The notes under the pieces are model-generated. The model did not search any database. It saw only the letters and a list, made by a program, of their open reading frames with translations, and was not told the origin of the DNA. A program made the translations under genes and the position numbers. Positions 48,131 to 58,885 of a stretch of 64,000 bases of DNA are shown here, one piece after another (positions within the stretch are counted from its first letter, which is position 1; each line of letters starts with the position of its first letter). Origin of the DNA: Melieria omissa (lineage: Eukaryota; Arthropoda; Insecta; Diptera; Ulidiidae). The stretch is from NCBI GenBank assembly GCA_963971225.1, contig OZ020269.1, forward strand, positions 15,498,421-15,562,420. Reading direction: 5' to 3'.

Positions 48131-50129
48131 CACTTATGGATAAAATAATAGGTGTGAAGGTACCATTGATAGATGTTGCGAATTATCGGGGAAAAAATGT
48201 ATTTTTAAAACTACTTTGCCGTTATCTGCTAGCACCTACGACATTTTTAATTATATTTGACTTAGTTTACTTACTTACTTAACTGGCCATAACAACCCGT
48301 TATCGGGTTACGGCCTGCCGCAAAACTTCTCTCCAGGCGCCTCTGCTTTGCGCGCGCCTTCTCCAGTTAGTAACACCAAGAGATGACAGGGCCTCTTCAA
48401 CTTGGTCCTTCCACCGGAGACACGGCCTCCCTCTTCGCCGTCGACCTCCAACCATCGCATCGAACACCTTTTTCGCCGGAGCTTCGTCGTCCATGCGGTA
48501 GACATGACCGAGCCAGCGTAGCCGCTGGATGTTTATTCGCTGCGCTACGTCCATGTCCTTATACAGCTCATACAGCTCGTTATTGGTTCGTATACGATAG
48601 TCGTCACCAACACGAACAGGGCCGAAGATTTTGCGAAGTACCTTCCTCTCGAACACTCCAAGGGCCGCTATGTCGTTTCGTGTCATTGTCCATGCTTCAG
48701 CGCCATAGAGGAGCACGGGCAAGATAAGCGTCCTATAGAGTGCAAGTTTTGTCGGTCGAGAGAGGTCTCTACTTCTCAATTGCCTACCGAGACCGTAGTA
48801 GCACCTGTTGGCAAGAGTTATCCTTCGCTTTATCTCCAGGCTGACATCATTGCTGCTGTTGATGGCGGTGCCAAGGTAGACGAATTGACTTAGTTTGTCA
48901 ATCATAAAAATTCATTTCGATTATGCGCATTCGTTTTGTGTCTTCAGTGAAAAAATATATTGGTAAAAAAAATAGGTGTGTGAAGCATTGCTATTACTTT
49001 GCCTGTTTTCTATGTGCTATATACCGATAATTTTCCAAGGTTCAAAAATTAATATGTTAATAAAAGTATTTCGTAATAAAATGTAACGCAGTTTTGCGTT
49101 TTTAGATGGGTCGTAAACCTCATTGCACGCCAAAAGAAAGACGTCTTATGAAAGAGCTGAGAAGCCTGGGAAAACGTATAAATTTATTACAAATGCATTG
49201 TGTCGGTCTCAAAATTTTTTTTACAAATGTTTTAAAGCTCAAATCCGGCGCAGAAACACGTGGGCGTCCTTAATTAACTAGCGCAACTAATGACCATCGC
49301 ATAGGTTTGCTCGCCAGACAGGACCCCTTCAATTCGTCAAAGGCAATTTTAGCAAAGATGTCACTTCGGATCAGTTCCAGAACGATTCGGCCTCGGTTCG
49401 TGGATGCAAATTTGTTTGAAAGAATATCCCTCAAAATTCCTGTTCTTAGAAAAATACATTTAACCATGGACAAAGAATTCGCATCAACCCATCACGAATG
49501 GTGTGGTCTTAAAAGTCGAAAAAAAGTGGCGAAACATTCTTTGGACCGATGAAACAAAAATTCATTTGTTTTGCAATGATTGCGGAAGAAACGTTCGAAG
49601 ACCAAAAGGCAACTATCAAAAAAAACTATTGAATGTTTGGTTCAAGGACAATAACATCAGTGGTATTGACATGGCCAAGTCAGTCCTCCGATCTAAACCC
49701 CATTGAGCATTTTTGGGGTGAACTAGAAAAACAAGTGGCTACATTTAATATTCAAAACTAAGACCAATTATGGCAGAATGTCCAGGATATTTGCCCAGAA
49801 GGGTGTGCAAAATTTTACAAAATAATGGTTGGTGGTTATACAGGACACTAGAAGTACCGTTACTGAGTTTTTATTTTAAAAATTAATGTTAGTTTTAAAC
49901 TTAGCCGTGAATTCGCTGCCTCTTTTATTACACCTATTATTTTGTCCAAGCAATACTGAAAAAAGGAATAATTAATCGTGTATATACAACTAAATGTTAT
50001 AAGTTTTTCGACTTTTCTTTGCGTTTTTACAATTACTCATCGAAATTAAAAGTAATCAAATGAATTATTTAATTCGCTTTCTAAATATTGACATAAAAGT
50101 GCTTACACCTATTATTTTGTCCATGAGTG
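48131..50129 (+). mobile_element. Tc1-like transposon remnant with a nested LINE fragment
   Basis: The ends CACTTATGGATAAAATAATAG and, at the right, the complement of CACTCATGGACAAAATAATAG are bordered by TA (48129-48130, 50130-50131). Related copies of the end sequence also occur inside (about 48968-48990 and 49918-49950), the double-repeat arrangement of some Tc1 elements. A broken transposase on the plus strand (49107 onward, GRKPHCTPKERRLMKELR) shows WRNILWTDETKIHLF at about 49516-49565 and the codons for SSDLNPIEHFWGELEK at about 49682-49732, the DDE-type acidic region. Several frameshifts make it dead. The left arm is split by the LINE fragment at 48262-48908. Confidence 0.85.
48262..48908 (-). 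mobile_element. 5'-truncated LINE fragment (C-terminal part of reverse transcriptase ORF)
   Basis: The minus-strand frame 48300-48905 is open for 201 codons: FVYLGTAINSSNDVSLEIKR, LILPVLLYGAEAWTMT, VLRKIFGPVRV, RLRWLGHVYRMDDEAPAKK and GGRRRRGRPCLRWKDQVEEA. This is the thumb and C-terminal region of RT proteins of endonuclease-type LINEs often annotated in insects as craniofacial development protein 2-like. The 3' end is a TTAC repeat (plus strand 48268-48283). It has no start of its own and was truncated when it inserted into the left arm of the Tc1-like element. Confidence 0.85.
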
Positions 50130-50131
50130 TA

Positions 50132-50760
50132 TGTACAAATGTTTATAGAACGCCATATGAAAAAGATACAAAATCTATCAATTCGGAAACGTCACTGACA
50201 CTTTTTACCTTTAAATTTGTGTTTAAAAACCTTGCACCATTCAAAGGTACCCGAGTTGTTTAAATTGAACAACTGAAAAGTTTCGCGAAAATAATTCTAA
50301 ATATTTACTTACTTTTTTATGAACGTGATATTTATTTTTTTCGTCTTGTTTCAGTATTCGTTTTAGTTATTAATTGACAAAATATCCCCTGAAAGCGTAC
50401 AAGGTTTTCTTTTTTTTTTTTAATTTATTTATGAATGAATGTAACGGGAATGGAAATGTTTGGCTATTACGCGTTGAAATTACGTAACGCACAAAAGTTG
50501 TGCTGGCACATCAAACAAGATGGCAGCCGAAAAGAATTAACTAATAATGCTTACAACTTTTAAAACTAGTCACAGTTTCAATTTGAGCCATAAACCCACT
50601 ATGCATATCTGTCAAGCCATCGTTTGAGCACTGAAGTCTTTATACTAAATTCAATAAAGTCAGGCAAGCTACAGAGAGAGCTTTACATAGTTTGCTCATA
50701 GATCTGCGCAAAATTTACTCGACATTATATATGTTCGTTTTACCTTTATTTTTATACACG
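50132..50760. other. non-coding stretch, no gene recognised
   Basis: AT-rich intergenic DNA; no supported feature. Confidence 0.4.
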
Positions 50761-51780
50761 GCTAGCTGGCGGCCCCGCGGCTTCGCACGCAAGCTCTCTT
50801 CTTTCACCCGATACATATTTTGAACACATTGTTGACCCCGTTAGAACATATGTCTATTAACTTTAATGTCAGAGTGATTCTAAAAACTGTGAAGTCAAAA
50901 GGCCCTTTAAATCATGAGTTTTCACATTTACTCTAAACAAATTCTTAACCCTTAGTTTACCACGGTAGATTTCGATTTTCAAAAATATGAAAAGCACATT
51001 TTAATTATTTCCCGATTTAAGTGCTTTTTGTCCAAGTTTGAAGTCAAAAGGACCAATAAATCGTGTTTCCATGCAAACTGTTAACCCATTGTTGACCCCG
51101 TTAGATTTTGATTTCCAAAAAAGTGAAAAACACGTGTCAAATTATTTCTCACTCAGAGTACTTTCACAAAGTTTGAAGTCCGTGGCCCCATTAATTCATG
51201 TTTTTTTACAGTTTCGCCATACAAACTTTTAACCGGTCGTTGACCCCGTCCGATTTTAATATTTGGAAAAAATGAAAAACACGTACGTACACCAGGTTAT
51301 TTAACATTTTAAGTTCTTTCACCAAGTTTGAAGTCAAAAGGCTAAACAAAAAATTGTTTCTCCATACATACTTTTAACCCGTCGTTGATCCAGTTAGATT
51401 TCGATTTTGAAAATAATGAGAAACGCTTGTATGATTGTTTTTTATTTCAAGTATTTTTACAATTTTTGAAGTCAATAGGCCTATCGTTCATGTTTTTTCG
51501 AGAATCTTAACCCATTGTTGGTCCAGATAAATTTTGATTTTCGAAAAATTATAAAATACGTGTCGAATTATTTTTGGTTGCGAGTATTTTCAGGAAATTT
51601 TCTGAAATCAATGTGTCTTAAATCACCGAATTTCAAAAATCCCGTGTAAGCGGAGGTTCATTTTTCAAGATGTACCTACAGTTCAAATTTCATGTTTGCA
51701 GCTTCAGCGGTTTGGACTGAGCGATGATAAATCCATCAATCAATCAGTCAGTCAGTTAGGGCAAACAATCTATGTATATA
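50761..51780. repeat. dispersed insect repeat with internal 90-130-bp diverged units
   Basis: It begins at a GC-rich head (GGCGGCCCCGCGGCTTCGCA) and repeats a theme of AACCCGTTGTTGACCCCGTTAGA with AAGTTTGAAGTCAAAAGGCC at about 50830, 50940, 51080, 51235, 51370 and 51500. It closes with TTTGCAGCTTCAGCGGTTTGG, AATCAATCAGTCAGTCAG and TATGTATATAAAAATT. This head-and-tail layout is common in dispersed insect repeats, but the family was not determined. No ORF. Confidence 0.6.
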
Positions 51781-53790
51781 AAAATTGAGGCGGTACCACG
51801 CCCTCTTGTCCAATGCTCACAACTTTCTTCTAGTCGAATTGTGCTACTAAGTGAAAAGTTCGTACCAAGTTTCACTATTAGCTATTCCATTTAAAAGATT
51901 TGAGTTGTATGGGCAGTGCCACACCCCCTTGTTAAATACCCGCCCCATTCCCTCTGCCGAAAGATATGATTAAATTATAGGTTCATACCAAGTTTCATTG
52001 ATGTAGGACTTACAGTTCTGCTGCATAAAAAATGTGCCACGCCCCTTAGATTAGATTAGATTAGATTGGTTGGGGCTAGACATTGGCTGTCTATGGCACT
52101 GCGTTCATTTTGAACTATTGTGCCTTACCCAAATTCAGTAATGGAAGAGACTATTTCCTCCTATTTCCTCAAAGAACATTTTGATTCTTGCGAGATCAAT
52201 TTCAGACAAATGAGTAGTCTGTAATAGTTCCTTGGCTAGTACTTGCTTTCTTGCATGAACTAAGGCCGGGCATTCAGTGATCAGGTGTATGGAAGTCTCG
52301 TCATCCTCCATACAAAATCTACATATTTCACTGTCTGTTAGTTTGAGACGGGTCTTATGTTTGTCTAGCAGACAGTGTCCGCTGATTACCCCTGTCATGA
52401 GTTTTAGTTCCGCTCTGCTCAAGCGCAAGAGAAATTTTGCATTTCTGCCCGAGTATCGCGGGTAAAAGGCCTTGGTACATTCCATGCCACTTCATTTTGA
52501 CCATCTTGCATTTGCTTTGATCAAGTATTCTTGCTTTGTAATGAGATTTGCTGACACCTAAGATCGGTTCGGGTCCAAATGGTCGCTTTCCAGCTCCCTC
52601 CCTTGCCAATCTGTCTGCGTCCTCATTACCATCATAGCCGCAATGCGCTGGGATCCAGTGTATTATCACCCGATTCCCTGTTGACAGTTGTTGGAGAAGA
52701 TTAGCTGTCTCCCATACCAACTTAGAAGTAAATGTCGACGCGTGCAAGGCTCTTATTGCGGCCTGACTGTCTGACATTATGATAATCCTTTTCCGATGAG
52801 GGTGAAGGTTCAAGATTTCTATGGCACACTGATTGATAGCACAGACTTCCGCTTGGAAGACGGTTGCTAAACTACCAAGGCTGACTGACATTTGGGTACT
52901 GGAACTGTATATCCCAGATCCTGTGCCTTCTTCAGTCTTGGATCCTTCAGTGTACCAGATAATGCCATCACAGGTAAGACTGATTTTTTAATTGTCCCAG
53001 TCTACTCTGCTAGGTATATGTGTCTTATATTTCCTGTTAAAGATATGTCGCGGAGGCATTGAGTCAAGAGGCAACCAAAAGCTTCCATCTCACCTCCGTT
53101 CCTTAACAATAGAGCGGTGACCGCTTGCATGTAGATCCTGTGGTATGAATCCACTATGCATCAGTCTATGTGTACTAATAACCGCAGTCATTTGTACGGT
53201 TAGGTCCAACGGCAAAACTCCCAATATAACATTGAGAGCAGCTGTTGGTGTTGTTCGAAGGCAGCCAGTGATGCAGGAGTTAATTACTCTTTGCAACCGT
53301 TCCAGTCTGTTCGCAGTCTTTTTCTCTGTGGTTTTTTTTCACCATACTGCCACGCCCCTTATTCAACGTCCATCAAATTTTAACAGTAGAATGACACATC
53401 TATGAAACGACGGTACCCCAAATTTCAATGCTGTGCGACTTACAATTTCGAAGCTATTCCACTTAAAAGATTTGAGTTGTATGGGCGGTGCCATACCCCC
53501 TTGTTAAATACCCGCCCCATTCCCTCTGCCGAAAGACATGATTAAATAGTAAGTATGAACTAAATTTAATTGATGTGTGACTTATGGTTCCAAAGTTCTT
53601 GTTTAAAAATGTATTCTGGTGGCGCCACGCCCCATTTTCCCGACTTTTCTTTTTTTATAAACCTTCACGTAACAATTTCAAACAAACCCGCCGAAGTAAG
53701 TATCCAAGTTGGTCCAGTCGTTTTCAAGTTATAAGCAGTCGAACGGACCACGTTTCATTTTTATATATAGAAGAAGAAGATTACCGCATT
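51781..53790. repeat. duplicated dispersed repeat split by a LINE (copies about 51880-52048 and 53450-53625)
   Basis: Both copies contain AAAAGATTTGAGTTGTATGG, GTTAAATACCCGCCCCATTC and CCTCTGCCGAAAGA in the same order with scattered differences. The right part continues to TTTTATATATAGAAGAAGAAG at 53761-53780, after CAAGTTGGTCCAGTCGTTTT. The LINE at 52049-53347 sits in this repeat, bounded by TGCCACGCCCCTTA on both sides. No coding capacity. Confidence 0.7.
52049..53347 (-). mobile_element. 5'-truncated LINE with 14-bp target-site duplication
   Basis: TGCCACGCCCCTTA flanks both ends (52035-52048, 53348-53361). The minus strand carries an RNase H domain (52355-52891 plus upstream codons: WYTEGSKTEEGTGSGIY, VFQAEVCAINQCAIEI, IIMSDSQAAIRALH, IHWIPAHCGYDGNEDADRLA). 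After one frameshift near 52485 comes the ORF2 C-terminus (52135-52485: ELKLMTGVISGHCLLDKH, CRFCMEDDETSIHLITEC). The 3' tail is a TAATC repeat. The first Asp of RNase H reads Glu and the frame is broken, so it is dead. Relative of the remnants at 46.4 and 56.3 kb. Confidence 0.88.
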
Positions 53791-53874
53791 CGTTAGTCTT
53801 TGAGTGGCCGACTGGCCATATTGTTCCGATGATCAATGAGGCTAGTCGAAAGGACAGTTCAAACCCTGTCATTG

Positions 53875-54032
53875 CTTAGGCCAATATTATGCTGCCGGTC
53901 AAATGATCGTCGGTCATGAATAAATTGTTGCTGCTTCAATGTAAAAGAGAAAATTGGGAGAGCGAAATTTTTCTTTTACATTGAAACATCAACAATTTTA
54001 TCCGTGTCCGGCAGCATAACATCGGCCTTAGT
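53875..54032. repeat. 158-bp hairpin-forming inverted repeat
   Basis: The left arm has TATGCTGCCGGTC, AAATTGTTGCTGCTTCAATG and TAAAAGAGAAAATT; the right arm carries their near-complements, AATTTTTCTTTTACATTGAA, ACATCAACAATTT and CCGGCAGCATAA. The central loop is about 10 nt. Outer borders TTAGGCC and GGCCTTA also pair. The whole unit can fold into one long, slightly imperfect stem. It may be a small foldback MITE or a hairpin RNA source; it lies about 430 bp upstream of the first secreted-protein gene. Confidence 0.7.
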
Positions 54033-54390
54033 GTGAGCAGCTGGAAATGGCCCACGTGACAAGTGTCGATTCAGCTTGTAGCCCGTTGGAGCACTGCCAT
54101 GGCCAGATAGTTAAGTGTATGAACACACACACACATAGCTAAGTGTGGCAAATTGCATAACAGTTCATGGCATTGCACTCGCAAAGCGCCGCTTCCGTTT
54201 TAACTCAGTAATTTTAGAAATGCAAACAATCAACAGCTGCCTAAAGCATTTGTTTTCCTTCTCCTATTTGCTTTTTCGCCGAGAATTGTTAAGGCAATCA
54301 ACTGATATTTTTTTTTGTGGCAAAAACTAGGTCAAGTGCCAAATGGCGCCAAATATGAAATTCCCTACCAGTAAGACAGAATTTTTTGCC

Positions 54391-54400
54391 TATAAAAAGC
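54391..54400 (+). promoter_or_regulatory. TATA box of first secreted-protein gene
   Basis: CCTATAAAAAGC lies 70 bp before the ATG at 54461. An almost identical CCTATAAAAAGCA precedes the paralogous gene at 55772. Strong matching TATA elements fit genes with high, tissue-restricted expression, but that is inference. Confidence 0.75.
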
Positions 54401-54460
54401 AACGCTTTCCTCAGAGTATTCATTCAATTAACGTGTTCTATTCCAGTACAGTCAGCAGCA

Positions 54461-55003
54461 ATGAAAGCGTACAGATTGATCCTGGCATTCGTGCTTTTCG
54501 GCATATACCTGCTGAAGTTTGCCAACTGCCAAACTCCAACACCAACTTCACTTGCACCAACTAACACGCCAACACTTCCACCAACGCCAACACCAACTGG
54601 CACGCAAACACTTTTACCAACAGGTACACCAACAGCTTTACCCCCAACTACACCAACAGCTTTACCCACAGCTTCACCAGCAGTTTCACCCACCCTTACT
54701 CCCACCAGCCTTCTTAACGCCACAGGCACAGCCACATCTCCCGGAATTGGAAAGAAAAAGAAATTCTACATAAACAATCTACGCTACACAGTGAAACGAA
54801 AAATTACTTTCGGAAAGAACAACAATCGTCGCAACGGTCGTCGAAACAACAATGGAAGACGCAACAGGAGGCGTGGCAATAGACGTCGTGGCAATAGACG
54901 TCGTGGCAATAGGCGTGGCAATAGACGTAGGCGTGCAAATAGGCAGCGCGGAAAGAAGCGTGGTAGGCGGAACAAGAGAGCAAACATTATTCGCGTAGGA
55001 TAA
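54461..55003 (+). CDS. small secreted protein: signal peptide, Thr/Pro-rich repeats, Arg/Asn/Gly-rich tail
   Basis: One exon, 180 codons from the ATG at 54461. Residues 1-23 form a signal peptide (LILAFVLFGIYLL, likely cut near ANC-Q). Residues 24-95 are Thr/Pro/Ser/Leu repeats (PTPTGTQTLLPTGTPTALPP), a mucin-like stretch apt for O-glycosylation. A short module follows (KKKKFYINNLRYTVKRKITF), then about 65 residues nearly all Arg, Asn and Gly (NGRRNNNGRRNRRRGNRR). The paralogue at 55825 has the same three-part plan. No cysteine framework or enzyme motif. Glue, salivary, eggshell or antimicrobial roles would fit such composition; none is proven. Poly(A) signal AATAAA at 55136-55141. Confidence 0.8.
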   Translation: MKAYRLILAFVLFGIYLLKFANCQTPTPTSLAPTNTPTLPPTPTPTGTQTLLPTGTPTALPPTTPTALPTASPAVSPTLTPTSLLNATGTATSPGIGKKKKFYINNLRYTVKRKITFGKNNNRRNGRRNNNGRRNRRRGNRRRGNRRRGNRRGNRRRRANRQRGKKRGRRNKRANIIRVG

Positions 55004-55771
55004 TGCTTTTGTTAAAAAGCAAAGAGCACCCAAAACTCAGAAAAGTGCACACATACATAGCCATTGCCATACATACATTCAAGTGACAATACCATTAATA
55101 TATATGTAAAATATCTGTAAACTAATACGATTTGTAAATAAACAAATTTCCAATATATCAATTGCGTTTCAGTTAGAGCGATTCAGGTGTTGAATGTAAA
55201 ATCTTGAGAATTGAGCAGCTCAATCAATGGCGAATAGACAGCGTTTTCTAAATTTGAAACATTAAATGATACAATTTCTTCAAAAAAAAAACAACTGGCA
55301 TATTTACTTAGCGTTTCTAACTAAACCCAACAGTTACACTTGTACTCGTTTTTTGGGTTTTAAGATTGTAAGAACTTCAATAGGTCCAAAGCAAGGGCCA
55401 TTGGTCTTTTCTGTATTTCTTTAATATTTTTCAATCTTTATTGCTTGCAAACTTCTCCTAAAAGTTTTCAAATATCTTTCTATATTCTTTCTTTTATCAG
55501 TAATAAAGCTTCACGCTTAAGATTTCCCGAAAGCTAAAACATATAACGCGACGCTTTATTTACTCATCACACGTCAATTGTTTTATTAATTGTTTTTTAT
55601 TGTGTTGTATTAGCGGCGGCATTCATCATATTTAAACAGTAGTGTTGCAAAAACATATTCATCATTTTTGTGTTCTGTATTGTCAACTCAGACTTTAATA
55701 AATATGGCAAATTGTTCTCTTCGACTCGTGCAGAAATTGGCATTGGCGATATCGCCCATTCTTCGGTGGCC

Positions 55772-55781
55772 TATAAAAAGC
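55772..55781 (+). promoter_or_regulatory. TATA box of second secreted-protein gene
   Basis: CCTATAAAAAGCATTGAGC, 53 bp before the ATG at 55825, closely matching the box at 54391. The shared promoter suggests duplication including upstream sequence. Confidence 0.72.
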
Positions 55782-55824
55782 ATTGAGCTCGATGGATTTC
55801 GCATTCAGTTTGGCTTAAATCGAA

Positions 55825-56154
55825 ATGAAGTTGATCTTGGCTTGTCTGGTTGTTGGCGTGTGCATCGTCGAGTTTGGCGAATGCCAAAATCCAACATCGC
55901 CAACTACTTCAATCACCGGACCACTCACATCACCAACTAACTCTCTAGCTACGTCCCCCAATACCAACACTGGGTCAAGAAAACATTTTACCATATCTAA
56001 CTTGCACTTTACGGGTAGTCGAAGAGTCATTCGGAGGAATCGAAGGAACAGGAGGAATAGGAGACGAAATGGAAGACGTAACGGCAGACGCCGTGGCATC
56101 AGAGGTCGTGGCGGCAGACGGCGTGGTCGTGGCGTTCGTGTTATTGTGGGCTGA
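55825..56154 (+). CDS. small secreted protein, paralogue with Arg-rich tail
   Basis: One exon, 109 codons. A signal peptide (MKLILACLVVGVCIVEFGEC) is followed by a shorter Thr/Ser/Pro part (NPTSPTTSITGPLTSPTNS), the module RKHFTISNLHFTGSRRVI, and an Arg/Asn/Gly-rich tail (RRNGRRNGRRRGIRGRGG). The module aligns with KKFYINNLRYTVKRKI of the upstream gene, so the two are paralogues whose low-complexity parts have changed length freely. Function unknown; secretion is strongly suggested. The two genes sit 0.8 kb apart on the same strand with matching TATA boxes. Confidence 0.78.
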   Translation: MKLILACLVVGVCIVEFGECQNPTSPTTSITGPLTSPTNSLATSPNTNTGSRKHFTISNLHFTGSRRVIRRNRRNRRNRRRNGRRNGRRRGIRGRGGRRRGRGVRVIVG

Positions 56155-56221
56155 TTGTGTGTTTAGAAATTAAAAACAAAGATCGCAGATGATTAAAATG
56201 TCTTCATTTTGTGTTCTACCT

Positions 56222-57900
56222 TTATTATTATTACTATTGGCAGGGAATGTGCCCTGCGACCTAAAAGATCTATTGTGCCCCATTCTTTGACTTCACAGTT
56301 CGTCCGTGAGTCCAGTATCCAGTATCCAAGAGGAATCTTAGTATATTTCCTAAGCCTCTAGAAACCCAGTCCGAACCTGGTATATTAAAATCACCCAGAT
56401 GCTTCTTCCGTTTGTGCATTAGTGCACAGTCTAGTATGTGTATTGCAGTTTCATTGTCCTGCAAACAGAACCTACAGATTTCATTCATCCCGATGCCTAG
56501 TTTGATTAGATGATAGTTCAGTCTACAATGCCCTGTCCATATACCTGTGATAATTCTTAGATTACACAGCGCAACAAAAAAACACTTTTTTTCTGTTGCA
56601 TGGAGTTTTTCTACTGTTTCTTACTAATTTTGGTGCGCTGATTCCGAATCTACCCCCCGATTTTTTCTAGCAGCTCTAGTTTGTGAGATATAGGTACCCT
56701 GTCATTTTTTCAGTTTTTCCTCTACTTTTTCCATATTTTCGATCGTAGTTTCTAAACCAAAAAACCGATTGACATGATTTTCACCTTATCGCATTAACAA
56801 CACCGCACGGCTTCTTTTTCGATGCAACTTATTTTTATAAATGTTAAAATGCCGCGGTAATTGGACCTCAAAGTTGGAAAAAATGTAATTTTAAGGCGTT
56901 TTCTTTGATGATCAAAAACATACACATTTTTTGTAAAACAATTAACGAGTTAGGTGTATAATGCAAGTCGACACATCAAGCAATACAACACAGCTAAATT
57001 ATTTGGCGGAATACACATTCGCATCGAAATAACAGGAAAAATGTACCATCGCGATTTTCATCACTTTTCATACTTTTTCCTTAAAAAATTAGGGGCCTGA
57101 AAATATGCAAAGTTTTTAATTTTTTTTTGTTTCGAGAAATTCAAAATATTTTTGTTTTTTGCTTGTATTCCAAACTATAAATGGAACATATAAAAGAGCA
57201 TATTTTGAGGCTCCTAATTTTTTAAGGAAAAAGTATGAAAATTGATGAAAATCGCTATGGTAAAGTTTTGTTATTATTTCGATGGGAATGTGTATTCCGT
57301 CAAATAATTTGGCTGTGTTGTATTGCTTGATGTTTCTTCTTAAGATATTCATATACTTCGAAACTTGATTTATGAAACATCTGTACAATTTTCGCCATCA
57401 GAAAAAACGCCTTGAAATTCAATATTTTCTTACTTTGAAACCTTATTACCACGCCCATATAGAACGCATAAAATTGATTAATGTCAGAAAAGATGGCGTG
57501 AAATGTTGTAACTGCAACGATATAAAAATCATGTCTATAGGATTATTGGTTCAGAAATAACAGTCGAAAACGAGAAAAAAGCCGAGGAAAATTCAAAAAA
57601 GTGACACGCCCATTTTTTGCAAAAACTAGAGCTGTTACATAAAAACGGAGTATGGTTTTGAAAACAGCGTGGAAAAACGATTCAGATTCATGTAAAAAAC
57701 TCCGTGCAACAGACATGCTGTTGTGCAGTGTTATTCTTTGAGAGAATCATACATTCCTCGAACCTTTTCTTGTTGTAAGATCCAATAACCATCTTGGAAT
57801 GTTCAAGGCCTGGTTGATTTTCCCAGTATTGATTCCGGTTGATTATCTCATCTTTTCTGGAAAGGATGGATAGTGCTCCTTTGCCTAGACTTTGTGTTCT
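56222..57900 (-). mobile_element. LINE remnant (C-terminal ORF2), split by a foldback element
   Basis: The minus strand reads SLGKGALSILSRKDEIINR and SKMVIGSYNKKRFEECMILS from about 57890 to 57735. It resumes at 56563 with LRIITGIWTGHCRLNYH and CRFCLQDNETAIHILDC (to about 56270), the C-terminal finger region of an I/R1-type LINE ORF2. The break is exactly the 1,166-bp element at 56565-57730. The 3' end has a TAA-rich tail (plus strand TTTATTATTATTA at about 56221). Truncated and inactive. Confidence 0.82.
56565..57730. mobile_element. foldback DNA element, TTA/TAA-flanked, nested in the LINE remnant
   Basis: The ends CACAGCGCAACA and TGTTGTGCAGTG pair imperfectly and are bordered by TTA on both sides (56562-56564, 57731-57733). 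The two halves are inverted copies along much of the length: CTAGTTTGTGAGATATAGG with TGTCTATAGG..AACTAGAGCTG, and AATTATTTGGCGGAATACACATTC with the complement near 57290-57320. No long ORF with a motif. Removal with one TTA restores the LINE frame (CMILSKN-NLRIITGIW). The 3-bp target matches that of the element at 2498. Confidence 0.85.
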
Positions 57901-58885
57901 ACCTTACAAAAGTAAAAATTTTGCAGTCAAACATGTTGACTAAAATTTTTTGCAGTATGAATGAACTTAGAAATACGCAAAACTGGTCAAATGTACTTAA
58001 AACAAAGCAAACAATTTTTGTTTCTAAAAATCAGCTCAGTTTGATTTCAGTTGCGCTACCCAGAAAGAGGTAAAATAATTCAAATAGGGGTTTCACACGA
58101 ATTGCACCCACCTTAAAAAACAAATTTACACTTTGTGCCACTTATTTCTAACAGGTATGGAAAAACTGCTAGTCTCAGCGTAATGTTTTTCAATAGATAG
58201 GAGACAATATTTGGGTTACTACAAATTAAACTTATTATATACTAAAAAAATAAAATAAAAAAATAATAATAATAAATATAATAATAGAGAAAAAATAAGA
58301 AATAAATAAATAATAAAAATAATTAAACATAAAAATTAAAAAAGTAAAGTATAAAAAGTAATTTCCTCAGCAATTTGCTTATTGAAAAACAATTTTAATT
58401 AAAAAAAAATTAATTGCACATATGCGTTAATAATAAAATATTTGTTAAAAGCAAATACGGAAAAAAGTTTAAGTATTCCGCTATTTATGAATCGCCAAGT
58501 TTCTGTCTACATAACCTTGACAGAAAATTGTCACATTTGTTGATATTTCAAATACTTTGTACATAAACAACCGTCAAAATAATACAAACAAACGTAGTTT
58601 CGCGAAAACGACAGACATCAAAAGTAGTTTGGATTTGCAACCTTAGCTATTTTTTTATAAGTAAATGAACTTAGTGCCTTAAATCTAGTTTGTATTTCAC
58701 TATTTAAATTAACGACACTCTTCTTAAATTACAAAACAAAACAACGAAAACTTTTTTATATTTGTCTTTACAACAGGAATGAATATTTTATTGAATGCAA
58801 TAACATAAAAATGGCTTATTTCTGCCTTATAAACTATTACGTTGCAAAACTCACTAAAAAAAAAAAAAAAACAAAAAAAAAACAC
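57901..58885. other. AT-rich intergenic stretch, presumed 3' side of the RNase H1-like gene
   Basis: No gene seen. Simple AT repeats at 58240-58400 and a long A run at 58856-58882 just past the RNase H1-like stop codon. Confidence 0.45.
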
